A stretch of 30,741 bases of DNA from JBOGJG01 sp050747825 (GTDB taxonomy: Bacteria; Acidobacteriota; UBA6911; RPQK01; JBOGJG01), in the NCBI GenBank assembly GCA_050747825.1, contig JBOGJG010000444.1:1-30741 (forward strand), read 5' to 3'. How positions within the stretch are numbered: the first letter of the stretch is position 1; the number at the start of each line of letters is the position of its first letter. The notes under the pieces are model-generated. The model had not been told where the DNA came from and did not search any database. It was given only the letters and a program-made list of their open reading frames with translations. Of the stretch, positions 8,205-15,834 are shown in pieces. The position numbers and the translations under genes were made by a program.

Positions 8205-9641
8205 TTACTTTAACCGGTCGAACAATTGTAGCAGGGCCTCAACTATTTTGGGAGCCGCCTGGATTTCAAGACGATTGGTCCCCCTCCAGGTCTCGTATCC
8301 GCCCAGTTCATGATGCTTCACAGTCGGGAGATATCCGTAGGAGCCGTTGGCCAGTGAAATGGTAAAGGCCGGCTTTAACGGGCTCCTTTCCTTGATTTCC
8401 AAGCCGATCTCGACGAAGACCTCGTTTGGAATCGCTGCAATGCCCACATCTCCAATTCGCAGCGCCTGAACAATAACGGGAATGCTGGGAGGCAATTCGG
8501 CCATTTGCAATGTCCGCTGGGCGTAAATCCTCTCCCGGGAGTTCCTGGTAGGAGCCGACTCAGGCTTGCTCAGGAGCTTACGGGCGTAAGCGACGTCGTC
8601 CTCACTGGGAACGCGCACGCCCAGTTCGATTTCGGTCTGCTCCATTCCCAGGGGAACCCAATCGCGGTACTCGACAGTCTGATAGGCCTTGTACACTGCG
8701 GCCGCCACGTCCTCAGCTACCTCACGCATTTTCTGGTAGGGCTCCCGCCTCTCTCTTTTACCCAGGACATTGATATTATTGATGTCGCCACTGGTCCCGT
8801 TCGACATCATGGCTACAAAAGGCGGTTCAAGGCGGTCCGCGCCGATCAGTTGCTGGATGCGGTCAGCGAACATGCCAAAGTAGTCGGCCGAGATATGAGC
8901 ACCTCCCACGCCTCCCACGTAATGCAGGGAGTAGTTGGCCAGGAGGGCGATGGGACGCCCATCTTCCGAGTGCACTGATATAAACGGAATCTCCTGGTCG
9001 GTGGGCCCGGCCGGCTTCACCACATCGGGATTGGCTATGCCGGGATTCATTTTGACTTTGTCGGTCCCGCCAAATGGGTCGAGCAAGGGAGTCCCCGGCT
9101 TCATATAGTAGCGCCGATTGAAAACCTGGTCGGGCTCATGGCCATTAGCCCAGCCCACTCGGGCCGGTTCCAGATTGTTCATAGCCCGGCGGATACCGTC
9201 GGCGATGCGATGGGCCACGAACTGCTGATATTCGTCCAGAGTATTGCCCCCGGCTATGTAGCGATCACCACGCGCGCTGGTTGCCGAATGCGTATGAGTT
9301 GAAGACATCAGCATGTTTTCAACGGGAAGACCGGTCTTTTCATGAACCATTCGCTTCGCTTCGTCAAAGACATCCCGCGAAATGCCTACGTTGTCAGATA
9401 CGGCAATCGCGATTTGGGTCTGACCATCGTCAAGCACCAGACAGCGGGCCCACAGCTCATCATGAATATGTTTCGCAGGATCGGGACTCCATCCGCCGAC
9501 AATCAGTCCCCCCAGAAAGGGAGTAATATTGCTTTTGGCGGCTCCGGCACGGAATTGCCGGGGGGCTGCCTCGATCACCGGAATCAGGCTCAAACTGACC
9601 AGTGCGACCAAGAGGGCGTTTCTAATCTGACTCGATTTCAT
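8205..9641 (-). CDS. Ceramidase-like secreted hydrolase 2
   Basis: 478 residues, signal peptide to about residue 26 (LIPVIEAAP). RAGAAKSNITPFLGG at 31-45, zinc-type STHTHS around His116/His118, YSLHYVGG as second histidine block, and NGTSGDINNINV where ceramidases have GDVSPN, so the catalytic serine is again Asn. The C-terminus GSYGYLPTVKHHELGGYETW and a leucine-rich tail match paralogue 1 closely. It is the gene after TonB receptor 1, 85 bp downstream, with a strong hairpin in the gap. Probable job: hydrolysis of an amide-type ligand at the surface or in the periplasm. Confidence 0.85.
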   Translation of the reverse strand: MKSSQIRNALLVALVSLSLIPVIEAAPRQFRAGAAKSNITPFLGGLIVGGWSPDPAKHIHDELWARCLVLDDGQTQIAIAVSDNVGISRDVFDEAKRMVHEKTGLPVENMLMSSTHTHSATSARGDRYIAGGNTLDEYQQFVAHRIADGIRRAMNNLEPARVGWANGHEPDQVFNRRYYMKPGTPLLDPFGGTDKVKMNPGIANPDVVKPAGPTDQEIPFISVHSEDGRPIALLANYSLHYVGGVGGAHISADYFGMFADRIQQLIGADRLEPPFVAMMSNGTSGDINNINVLGKRERREPYQKMREVAEDVAAAVYKAYQTVEYRDWVPLGMEQTEIELGVRVPSEDDVAYARKLLSKPESAPTRNSRERIYAQRTLQMAELPPSIPVIVQALRIGDVGIAAIPNEVFVEIGLEIKERSPLKPAFTISLANGSYGYLPTVKHHELGGYETWRGTNRLEIQAAPKIVEALLQLFDRLK

Positions 9642-9654
9642 CCATCATTCCTGA

Positions 9655-9695
9655 GTGGCTGTAGCCGACGGAGGGCTACTATCGGCTACAGCCAC
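9655..9695. repeat. Perfect 14-bp inverted repeat (REP-like hairpin) between receptor 1 and ceramidase-like 2
   Basis: The left arm GTGGCTGTAGCCGA (9655-9668) pairs with TCGGCTACAGCCAC (9682-9695) across a 13-base loop without a mismatch. It lies within a same-strand unit and has no following T-run, so it is more likely an mRNA-stabilising or REP-like element than a simple terminator. It would allow different expression of the receptor and the downstream hydrolases. Confidence 0.8.
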
Positions 9696-9726
9696 AGCGG
9701 CCTGCATAATATAAGCTTCCGATGCG

Positions 9727-12700
9727 TTACCAGCGCAAGCGAAGGGTCATCTCGATCATCCTTTGTCCGACCTTTTCCTGATCCTGATTGGCATTGCGGG
9801 CGCGTGTAATCTGTCCTGCCCGGGAAGCCGAGATATTCTCACGTGGAAAGCGGAAATGAGGATGATTGAAAAGGTTGGAAATACCGGCCACATAATCCAG
9901 ACTCAGCCCTTCACGAATGCTGAAGCGCTTCGTCAGATTCAAATGATGGACATTGACACCCGGTCCTTCGAGGATATTGACACCGCTGTTTCCGAAGCGT
10001 CCGGGAGCCGGTTCCACAAAAGCGGACGGATCAAACCACCTCTCGATGGTCCGTTGGTCGGAGGGCAGATTTCCATCGGCAATACGGTCCGGAAGACCAC
10101 CTGAAGTGTCGGTGTTAGACGGGTCGGATCCGTCAAATTCCGGCGTGAAATACTGGCCGGATTTGAAGTAACTGACCGTAGTCATTCTCCACCCGCCGAT
10201 GATATGGTCAAGCACGGGATGGAGATCGGAAAGAAACTTCCTGCCTCGCCCCCAGGGCAGGTCGATCATCGTATTGATGACAAACTTGTGCCTGGCATCG
10301 TATTGCTGCCGGTTCCATAGATTGGCATTGTATGGATTTTCCAGATTCAGGAAATTGGCCATGCTGTTCTGCAGCGTGTAGTGGGCGTTAAACGTGGCCC
10401 AGCCCGCCTTGCGTTGAACTTCGAACTGAAAAGCGTCGTAGTTGGTGGCGCCGTTCGACCGAGCGAAATCGGTATCCACGAACTGAGGGTAGGGACGCCG
10501 GTCCGCTGAGAAGGGAATCAGGCTGGGTGCGGGTTTATTGATGTTCAAGTTGTAATTCAGTCCGCGACTGCGAGAACCGATGTAGGAAGTACGAAATCCG
10601 ATATCCCGGATCTGATGTTCCAGGCTCACATTGAACTGGTGGATGGTTCCGTTGTCGGTCTGCGTGGGGTAACCTTCGATGTCCTGAGAGGGAACCCTCG
10701 AGGAAGCCAGATCGGCCGGAAAGGGATTGGGAAAGGCAAAGAACGGCTGTCCATCAATAATGTCGTTCGTGTAATTTTCAGCTATTTCGAAGGGTCCTCC
10801 ACTAAATACTCGCTCGAAATATCCGATCTGCTCCGTAAAGGCGCCGTAACCGCCCCGTAGCACGGTCTGATCGGTGAGCCGGTAAGCCAAACCCAGACGC
10901 GGACGGAAATTGCCGAGATCGGCCTCGGGAACCGGGTCCCCGGCCACAATATTGATATTGCCAGGATAGAGCGGACTAATTTCGGAGAGCGCGTCCTGGG
11001 ATACGATGACATTCCCGGTTTCAGGATCCCCATTATACTGCAAGCCATCCTCGTAGACGGCGGAGGGAAAGTAGTCCCAGCGCAGCCCGTAATCCAGAGT
11101 CAGCTTGGGCGTTACTTTGAAGGTATCCCTGATATAGATGCCGAGTTCGTGAGCGCGCTGCGTTCGGCCGACCAGAGGGTCAACTCGTCTGCTACGGAAG
11201 GGCAGGCCCAGCAGGAAGTCGGCATAGGAGTAACCTGTCATACTGCCGTCGAAAGTAAACCGGCCGTAAGTATTTCCGTCAATCCTCCCGTCGAAATCAC
11301 TGATCCGTTTGAGCTCACCCCCGAATTTGAAGACGTGATCACCTGTCGTCCAACTGAGTGATTCGGCAAAGTTAAACTGATGATTGTCCTCCGCGACTCC
11401 GCCTGGAGAAGTCTCGAGGCTGGTGAACCCGGTAATATCCATCCTGGGAAAACCAGCGGCGCTCAGGTTACTCGGATTAACCCCTTGCAGGCCGATCGCC
11501 TGGACCACTTCGTCGCCGGTCCGAGGCGTAAATCCATCAACCGCACTCCCATCTTCAACAAAATCCCACAGCCAGCCGAAGCGGGCGGTGTTCACCAATG
11601 TCGGTGAAAAGACGTGTGTATCCGAGAGTACAAAACCCCGGTGCCAGCGGACTCGTGTCCGATCGAAACCCGGCAATCCCCGCTTGAGAACATAGGGCGT
11701 GTAACGCCGGATATAGCGACCATAGATGGTGTTGTTATCGGTTATGTTGTGATCGATCCGCACCATCGGGTAATCGGCCCGGAACAGATCATCCGGATAG
11801 GCGTGCTCAAAGCCGAGATTATTGACCAGTGCCCCGGCGCCGCCCAGATTCGGTTCTGGAATATACAAATCCTGCACCTTTAGAGCCATCGGGTTGAGAC
11901 GATTCTGGGGAATGATGTTATTCGGAAATGGCTGCCCGGTTAGAGGATCGAGAATGGTTTTGGAAACCTGCGAGAAATCACCCTGGCGCATTAAAAGGGT
12001 CGGAACCGTCGATCGATTAAAGGATCCGGCGGGGAGCCGCTGATGAAAATAAGCTGCATAGAAGAAGGTCCGGTCTTTGATAATCGGCCCGGAGACATCT
12101 ACGTGGGCCTTGTGCTCGATCGTGACCGTCTTCTCCGGTTCGAAAAAGTAGCGGGCATTAAGCGCCGAATTGAAGTGCGAATAAAAGGCGGAGCCATGAA
12201 ATTCATTGCTCCCTCTCTTGGACACCATGTTGAAGTTGGCCACCCGAGCGGAATCGGCTGTGGCGTTGACGGCCACTACCTTCAGCTCAGTGAAATCCAT
12301 CATGTTGTTGATCAAATTGACCGTACCATCTTCGGTCACGCCGTCCATTCCCTCGGCCACCTGCTCGCGAGGCTGCCCGGCCATTCTCAGGCTCCAGCTC
12401 CCCATCTGCGTGTCAATGCCCGGAAGAGTGATCATCAAGGACTGCGGATAATAGGTTCGAACCAGCGGACTGCTGTCGAATCTCTCTTCCGTAAAGCCGC
12501 TGGAGATTTCAGCGCTGTCGGTGGTAATTACGGCGGCCCCGGCCTCTACCGTTACCTGGTCGGTCAGCTCCCCAACCTGCAGCACCACATCAATACGCCT
12601 GATCTGCGAGCCTTCCAGGACGATATTCTCCGCGACAAACGTTCTGAATCCCGGCAGCTCTGCCTCGAGACGATAAGTCCCGATCTTCAGATCCGGAATC

Positions 12701-12921
12701 TCATAATTACCGCTATCATCCGAGATGACGGTCCTTGCCACCACATTCGTATTGACGTCCCTGAGAGTTATCTGGACACCCGGGACCAGTGAATTGGATT
12801 CATCGCTCACAGTCCCACGAATCGTGGAAAGGGCTGTCTGCCCCCACACGGTCCCGCTCACAAATAACAAACAGCAAAAACTGAGAGCCATTCTCCTGAC
12901 GGTTTGACTTCTAGTGGCCAT
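9727..12921 (-). CDS. Oar-like TonB-dependent receptor 1 with carboxypeptidase-regulatory-like domain
   Basis: 1064 residues from the ATG at 12921, chosen because GGAGGAA stands 8 bases upstream and a signal peptide (LSFCCLLFVSGTVWGQ) follows. An upstream ATG at 13056 would place operator and promoter inside the gene. Residues about 30-115 form the CarboxypepD_reg-like domain (STIRGTVSDESNSLVPGV, GNYEIPDLKIGTYRLEAELP). A plug-like region follows, then a large beta-barrel ending in the aromatic residue typical of outer-membrane proteins (MTLRLRW). Such receptors import large or bulky ligands using TonB energy; the ligand is unknown. First gene of a unit with ceramidase-like 2 and two DUF1080 genes. 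Closely related along its length to the receptor at 22539-25727. Confidence 0.92.
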   Translation of the reverse strand: MATRSQTVRRMALSFCCLLFVSGTVWGQTALSTIRGTVSDESNSLVPGVQITLRDVNTNVVARTVISDDSGNYEIPDLKIGTYRLEAELPGFRTFVAENIVLEGSQIRRIDVVLQVGELTDQVTVEAGAAVITTDSAEISSGFTEERFDSSPLVRTYYPQSLMITLPGIDTQMGSWSLRMAGQPREQVAEGMDGVTEDGTVNLINNMMDFTELKVVAVNATADSARVANFNMVSKRGSNEFHGSAFYSHFNSALNARYFFEPEKTVTIEHKAHVDVSGPIIKDRTFFYAAYFHQRLPAGSFNRSTVPTLLMRQGDFSQVSKTILDPLTGQPFPNNIIPQNRLNPMALKVQDLYIPEPNLGGAGALVNNLGFEHAYPDDLFRADYPMVRIDHNITDNNTIYGRYIRRYTPYVLKRGLPGFDRTRVRWHRGFVLSDTHVFSPTLVNTARFGWLWDFVEDGSAVDGFTPRTGDEVVQAIGLQGVNPSNLSAAGFPRMDITGFTSLETSPGGVAEDNHQFNFAESLSWTTGDHVFKFGGELKRISDFDGRIDGNTYGRFTFDGSMTGYSYADFLLGLPFRSRRVDPLVGRTQRAHELGIYIRDTFKVTPKLTLDYGLRWDYFPSAVYEDGLQYNGDPETGNVIVSQDALSEISPLYPGNINIVAGDPVPEADLGNFRPRLGLAYRLTDQTVLRGGYGAFTEQIGYFERVFSGGPFEIAENYTNDIIDGQPFFAFPNPFPADLASSRVPSQDIEGYPTQTDNGTIHQFNVSLEHQIRDIGFRTSYIGSRSRGLNYNLNINKPAPSLIPFSADRRPYPQFVDTDFARSNGATNYDAFQFEVQRKAGWATFNAHYTLQNSMANFLNLENPYNANLWNRQQYDARHKFVINTMIDLPWGRGRKFLSDLHPVLDHIIGGWRMTTVSYFKSGQYFTPEFDGSDPSNTDTSGGLPDRIADGNLPSDQRTIERWFDPSAFVEPAPGRFGNSGVNILEGPGVNVHHLNLTKRFSIREGLSLDYVAGISNLFNHPHFRFPRENISASRAGQITRARNANQDQEKVGQRMIEMTLRLRW

Positions 12922-12992
12922 CTTAGTTTCCTCCACTATGCGTTTATTGGTTTCGTTTGCCTGGGAAACACCTGAACTAATCAATGCTCTGG

Positions 12993-13022
12993 AGTCTAAG
13001 TGATGCCCTTTTCGCTTGTCAA
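12993..13022 (-). promoter_or_regulatory. Predicted sigma70-like promoter of TonB receptor 1 (module B)
   Basis: Minus-strand -35 TTGACA (13017-13022), 18-bp spacer, -10 TAGACT (12993-12998). Predicted transcription start near 12986, giving a leader of about 65 bases to the ATG at 12921. An A7 tract lies directly upstream of the -35. Confidence 0.7.
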
Positions 13023-13037
13023 TATTTTTTTGCGCAC

Positions 13038-13063
13038 GTGAATAAATTTTCACCATCGTGAAA
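13038..13063. promoter_or_regulatory. Operator copy B (three half-sites, best palindrome)
   Basis: Plus-strand order: GTGAA-n6-TTCAC-n4-GTGAAA. The core palindrome TTTTCAC-n4-GTGAAAA extends to 11-bp arms (13043-13053 with 13058-13068). It is 25 bp from the promoter -35, so its centre falls about 70 bp upstream of the predicted transcription start, a usual activator position. The stop codon of the miniature ceramidase gene (13066-13068) lies inside the extended arm. Confidence 0.75.
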
Positions 13064-13065
13064 AT

Positions 13066-13476
13066 TTAAGAACTCACTGAGCGGGAGGCGAGCGTCTGCA
13101 GGCCCTGCAGCGCGGCCGAGATCAACCTGGGCGCCGCCTCGACCTCCAGATAACTGGACGTGGCCCTCCAGGTCTCGTATCCGCCTAAAGCATGCGCCTC
13201 AGGCGTGGGTATGTAACCATGATAGTCGTTCGCCAGGCCGACCACCATGGTTGTCGGCGGGTATTTCGCTGTCGCATTTACATCGATGTTATTGATGCCG
13301 CCGATCCGGCCCTCCAGCGTCGGTGTAATGTCCACCTTCGCGGCTCCCGCCGTCAGCGGATCCGCCACTCTCCCGAGCAGCCCGCGGCCGCCGGCAAGCG
13401 TCGCCCTGCCCACCGCAAGTCCGGTGAGAAAAGCGCGTCGGCCGATAATGGTTTTGACTTGACTTCCAGTGGCCAT
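13066..13476 (-). pseudogene. Miniature ceramidase-like gene with the catalytic core deleted in frame
   Basis: 136 codons, intact frame, ATG at 13476 with GGAAGGAAA upstream and a Tat-type signal (GRRAFLTGLAVG). It keeps the family opening (TAGAAKVDITP) and the C-terminal block (VVGLANDYHGYIP, LGGYETWRATSSYLEVEAAP). About 340 residues are gone, including the HTHS zinc motif. Between the two ends is GGINNIDVNA, which matches the mid-protein SGDINNINV of paralogue 2 at both protein and DNA level, so two separate in-frame deletions are the simplest explanation. The first residues (MATGSQV) and the ribosome-site region copy those of TonB receptor 1 (MATRSQT). It has its own predicted promoter and operator. 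It may be a decaying gene or a small exported non-enzymatic protein. It cannot be an active hydrolase. Confidence 0.75.
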
Positions 13477-13508
13477 TCTAGTTTCCTTCCCGAAGTTTAT
13501 GGTTCCGG

Positions 13509-13538
13509 AGTCTATGGGGCGGCTTTTTAAATTGTCAA
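13509..13538 (-). promoter_or_regulatory. Predicted sigma70-like promoter of the miniature gene (module C, minus side)
   Basis: Minus-strand -35 TTGACA (13533-13538), 18-bp spacer, -10 TAGACT (13509-13514). Predicted start near 13502, 26 bases before the ATG at 13476. Same architecture as modules A and B, with the A7 tract between -35 and operator. Confidence 0.65.
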
Positions 13539-13547
13539 TAAATTTTT

Positions 13548-13577
13548 TTGTGCACGTGAATTAATTTTCACTATAAT
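13548..13577 (+). promoter_or_regulatory. Predicted promoter of the IclR gene, overlapped by the operator
   Basis: Plus-strand -10 TATAAT (13572-13577, consensus) with a weak -35 TTGTGC (13548-13553) 18 bp upstream. The -10 lies inside operator copy C, which suggests that the bound regulator would block its own promoter. The predicted start, near 13584, is only a few bases before the ATG at 13588, so the transcript would be nearly leaderless. Confidence 0.5.
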
Positions 13578-13581
13578 GAAA
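13556..13581. promoter_or_regulatory. Operator copy C (three half-sites) between the miniature gene and the IclR gene
   Basis: Plus-strand order: GTGAA-n6-TTCAC-n4-ATGAAA, the same spacing as copies A, B and D. The core is 27 bp from the minus-strand -35 (25 bp in the other copies). It is adjacent to the regulator gene, the usual place for an autoregulatory site. Confidence 0.7.
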
Positions 13582-13587
13582 AATCCT

Positions 13588-14376
13588 ATGGAACAAAAGC
13601 AGGTCAAGTCGGCGGGCCGAGTGCTCGATATTCTCGAGCTTCTAACCAACGCTCAACACGGACTTAAGCTGAGCGACATCAGCCGAGAGCTCGAACTCCC
13701 AGTCAGCAGCACGCATGGCCTTATCAGGACACTTCTAAGAAGAGGCTACCTGGAACGCAACAGCTCGCATAAGACTTTCAAGCTGGGTCTGAAGGTTCTG
13801 GAGATCGGTTCAGTCTATCTCCAGGGTATCGATGTGGTTGAAGAAGCCAAACCGGTGATGAAGGAACTGGTCCAAATCTGTAACGAGACTATCAATCTGG
13901 CTATCCTGGAAAGAACTGACATTATCTATGTGGCCAAGGAGGAGGGGAGCCAATCGATGCGCCTCATCTCCTATGTGGGCAAAAGACTTCCGGCACATGC
14001 CACTTCTCTTGGAAAGATTCTCTTATCAGAATATAAGGAGGATGAGATCGATTCTCTTTACCAGGACCACGTTCTGGAAAAGCTCACGCCCAAGACAGTT
14101 TGCGATCTTAATCAGTTGAAAGGTGAACTCGAGCTGATCAGGCAAAAGGGATACGGCTACGATAATGAGGAGTCCACGGAAGGCCTCAAGTGCATGGGAG
14201 CGCCCATTTTTAATCACGAGAACAAAATCGTGGCGGCGCTGAGTATCTCGATTCCGACCGTAAGACTGGACAATCGGAAGATGGAAGAAACGATCACTCT
14301 GGTTCAGGATGCAGGTAGACAGATTTCTAGAAAAATCGGCTGGAGCGGCTCGATCACCCCGACGGCAGTTCAGTAA
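13588..14376 (+). CDS. IclR-family transcriptional regulator
   Basis: 262 residues from ATG 13588. An in-frame ATG at 13576 overlaps the TATAAT and operator, so I prefer the second. A winged helix-turn-helix occupies about 5-60 (VKSAGRVLDILELL, LKLSDISRELELPVSSTHGL, LRRGYLERN). The IclR effector domain covers about 75-250, with the family hallmarks LPAHATSLGKILLS (134-147) and GYGYDNEESTEGLKCMGAPI (188-207). Such proteins act as dimers or tetramers that respond to small organic acids or sugars. It sits 48 bp before ceramidase-like 4 on the same strand and probably shares its transcript. It is the only DNA-binding metabolic regulator in the window, hence the likely reader of operator copies A-D (inference). 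Confidence 0.93.
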   Translation: MEQKQVKSAGRVLDILELLTNAQHGLKLSDISRELELPVSSTHGLIRTLLRRGYLERNSSHKTFKLGLKVLEIGSVYLQGIDVVEEAKPVMKELVQICNETINLAILERTDIIYVAKEEGSQSMRLISYVGKRLPAHATSLGKILLSEYKEDEIDSLYQDHVLEKLTPKTVCDLNQLKGELELIRQKGYGYDNEESTEGLKCMGAPIFNHENKIVAALSISIPTVRLDNRKMEETITLVQDAGRQISRKIGWSGSITPTAVQ

Positions 14377-14424
14377 ATACATTAAATCGCCTGGTTCTTA
14401 AGCGGGTATTTTAAGGAGACTCCA

Positions 14425-15834
14425 ATGAAAAGAATTGCTGTGCTTACGCTTCTTATCACAATTGCGATTCCCTCTTTATGGGCTGAAGATCTGAAAGTAG
14501 GCCGTGCGGCCGTGAAAATCACGCCGCCCGTGGGCTCGGTTATGGGAAATTCCTACGGCATAAAGGTCTCCAAAGGCATACACGACGATCTATTTGCCAA
14601 AGCTCTGGTGCTGGAAGCAAACGGCAATAAAGCAGCACTTGTCGCCTGCGACCTCATCAGCATTCGCGGCGCGATCATCAGTGAAGCCCGACGCCTGATC
14701 GAGGAGCAAACGGACTTACGGGGAGATCAGGTCATTATCAGCGCCACTCATGCTCACGCCGGCCCCCAGATGCATCCGCTATTCTTGAAAGCTGTCGGAG
14801 GCGAGCCGGAAAAGCTGAGCCTCGAGTACATCCGGGAGCTTCCAAAGCTCATCGCCAAGAGCATCCAACTGGCTGAAGCCGACTTGAGTCCGGCTCGGGC
14901 CTCTGTGGGTCGCGTTTACGAAGACTCGATCATTTCCAATCGCCGCTTCTTGATGGCGGACGGAACGGTGGAGATGAACCCGGGAAGAAACAATTCTGAT
15001 GTGATTCGGCCCGTAGGACCGGTCGATCCTCAAGTGTCGGTGCTTTACTTCGAGTCCCTGGACGGAGAGCCCCTGGCCACGCTGGTCAATTACTCTCTTC
15101 ACGTGGCCATAGTGGGCGGAGACGAGTTTTCCGCAGACTACCCGGCTGTCCTTTCCCGCCTTTTGAAGCAGATCAAGGGTGAAGACATGTTGACCATCTT
15201 CACCAATGGCACCTCGGGAAACGTCAATAACAGCTATTCAGATCTCAGCCAGGGGGATCCATTGAGGGGGCATGCCGAGGCGGCCCGGGTGGGCACCATT
15301 CTGGCGGCCAGTGTGTTGAAAGCGTATGCCCATCTTCAGCCTGTTGAACCGGCGCCTCTTCACGTGCGCGCCGACAAGGTCCAGCTACCGATCTCCGCAG
15401 TAACGGCCCAAGAGGCCGAATGGGCCCACGACATCATGGCTGGCAATGGACAACCGAATGGCCCGAAGTTTACCGACGTGGTACGGGCCTGGAGGATTAT
15501 CGACTTGGCCTCGCTCAACGGAGGCCCGCTGGTGTCCGAGGTGCAGGCGATCACGCTGGGCAATCAAGTGGCACTGGTTGGGTTTCCCGGAGACGCCTTC
15601 GTTGAACTGGGACTCTCCATCAAGACCAATTCGCCTTTTCCCTTCACTATTGTGAGCGAGCAATCCGCTAATGGAGCCATCAGCTACGTCCCCAATCGCA
15701 AGGCCTTTCCCGAGGGAGATTACGAAGTGATCAGCGCCCGCTTTGAGCCGGGTGGGGCCGAGCTGCTGGTAGAGGCCGCCGTTCGCCTGTTGACGGATCT
15801 CTTTCCCTATCACGAGGCGGCTTCAACGCCTTAA
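14425..15834 (+). CDS. Ceramidase-like secreted hydrolase 4
   Basis: 469 residues, ATG with AAGGAG 6 bases upstream, signal peptide ending IPSLWA (about residue 20). VGRAAVKITPPVG (25-37) opens the family domain. THAHAGP at 108-114 is the metal-binding motif, YSLHVAIVGGDEFSADYP the second histidine block, and TNGTSGNVNNSY replaces the ceramidase GDVSPN, so Asp and Ser of that motif are both changed. The C-terminal ANGAISYVPNRKAFPEGDYE block differs from paralogues 1 and 2, so this is a separate subgroup. It follows the IclR gene by 48 bp and may be the regulator's partner enzyme. Its 3' end overlaps the convergent cytochrome gene by 12 bases. Confidence 0.83.
   Translation: MKRIAVLTLLITIAIPSLWAEDLKVGRAAVKITPPVGSVMGNSYGIKVSKGIHDDLFAKALVLEANGNKAALVACDLISIRGAIISEARRLIEEQTDLRGDQVIISATHAHAGPQMHPLFLKAVGGEPEKLSLEYIRELPKLIAKSIQLAEADLSPARASVGRVYEDSIISNRRFLMADGTVEMNPGRNNSDVIRPVGPVDPQVSVLYFESLDGEPLATLVNYSLHVAIVGGDEFSADYPAVLSRLLKQIKGEDMLTIFTNGTSGNVNNSYSDLSQGDPLRGHAEAARVGTILAASVLKAYAHLQPVEPAPLHVRADKVQLPISAVTAQEAEWAHDIMAGNGQPNGPKFTDVVRAWRIIDLASLNGGPLVSEVQAITLGNQVALVGFPGDAFVELGLSIKTNSPFPFTIVSEQSANGAISYVPNRKAFPEGDYEVISARFEPGGAELLVEAAVRLLTDLFPYHEAASTP

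Noticed and set aside
12043..12792. 249-codon plus-strand frame
   Set aside because: Shadow of TonB receptor 1 with no start signal and no recognisable domain.
12921..13056. N-terminal extension of TonB receptor 1 to the ATG at 13056
   Set aside because: It would translate the predicted promoter. The ATG at 12921 has a strong ribosome site and directly precedes the signal peptide.
13538..13582. CRP/FNR-type site, since GTGA and TCAC half-sites occur
   Set aside because: The spacing (n6 inside GTGAA/TTCAC plus a third half-site) and the neighbouring IclR gene fit a local regulator better. CRP-type binding is not excluded.
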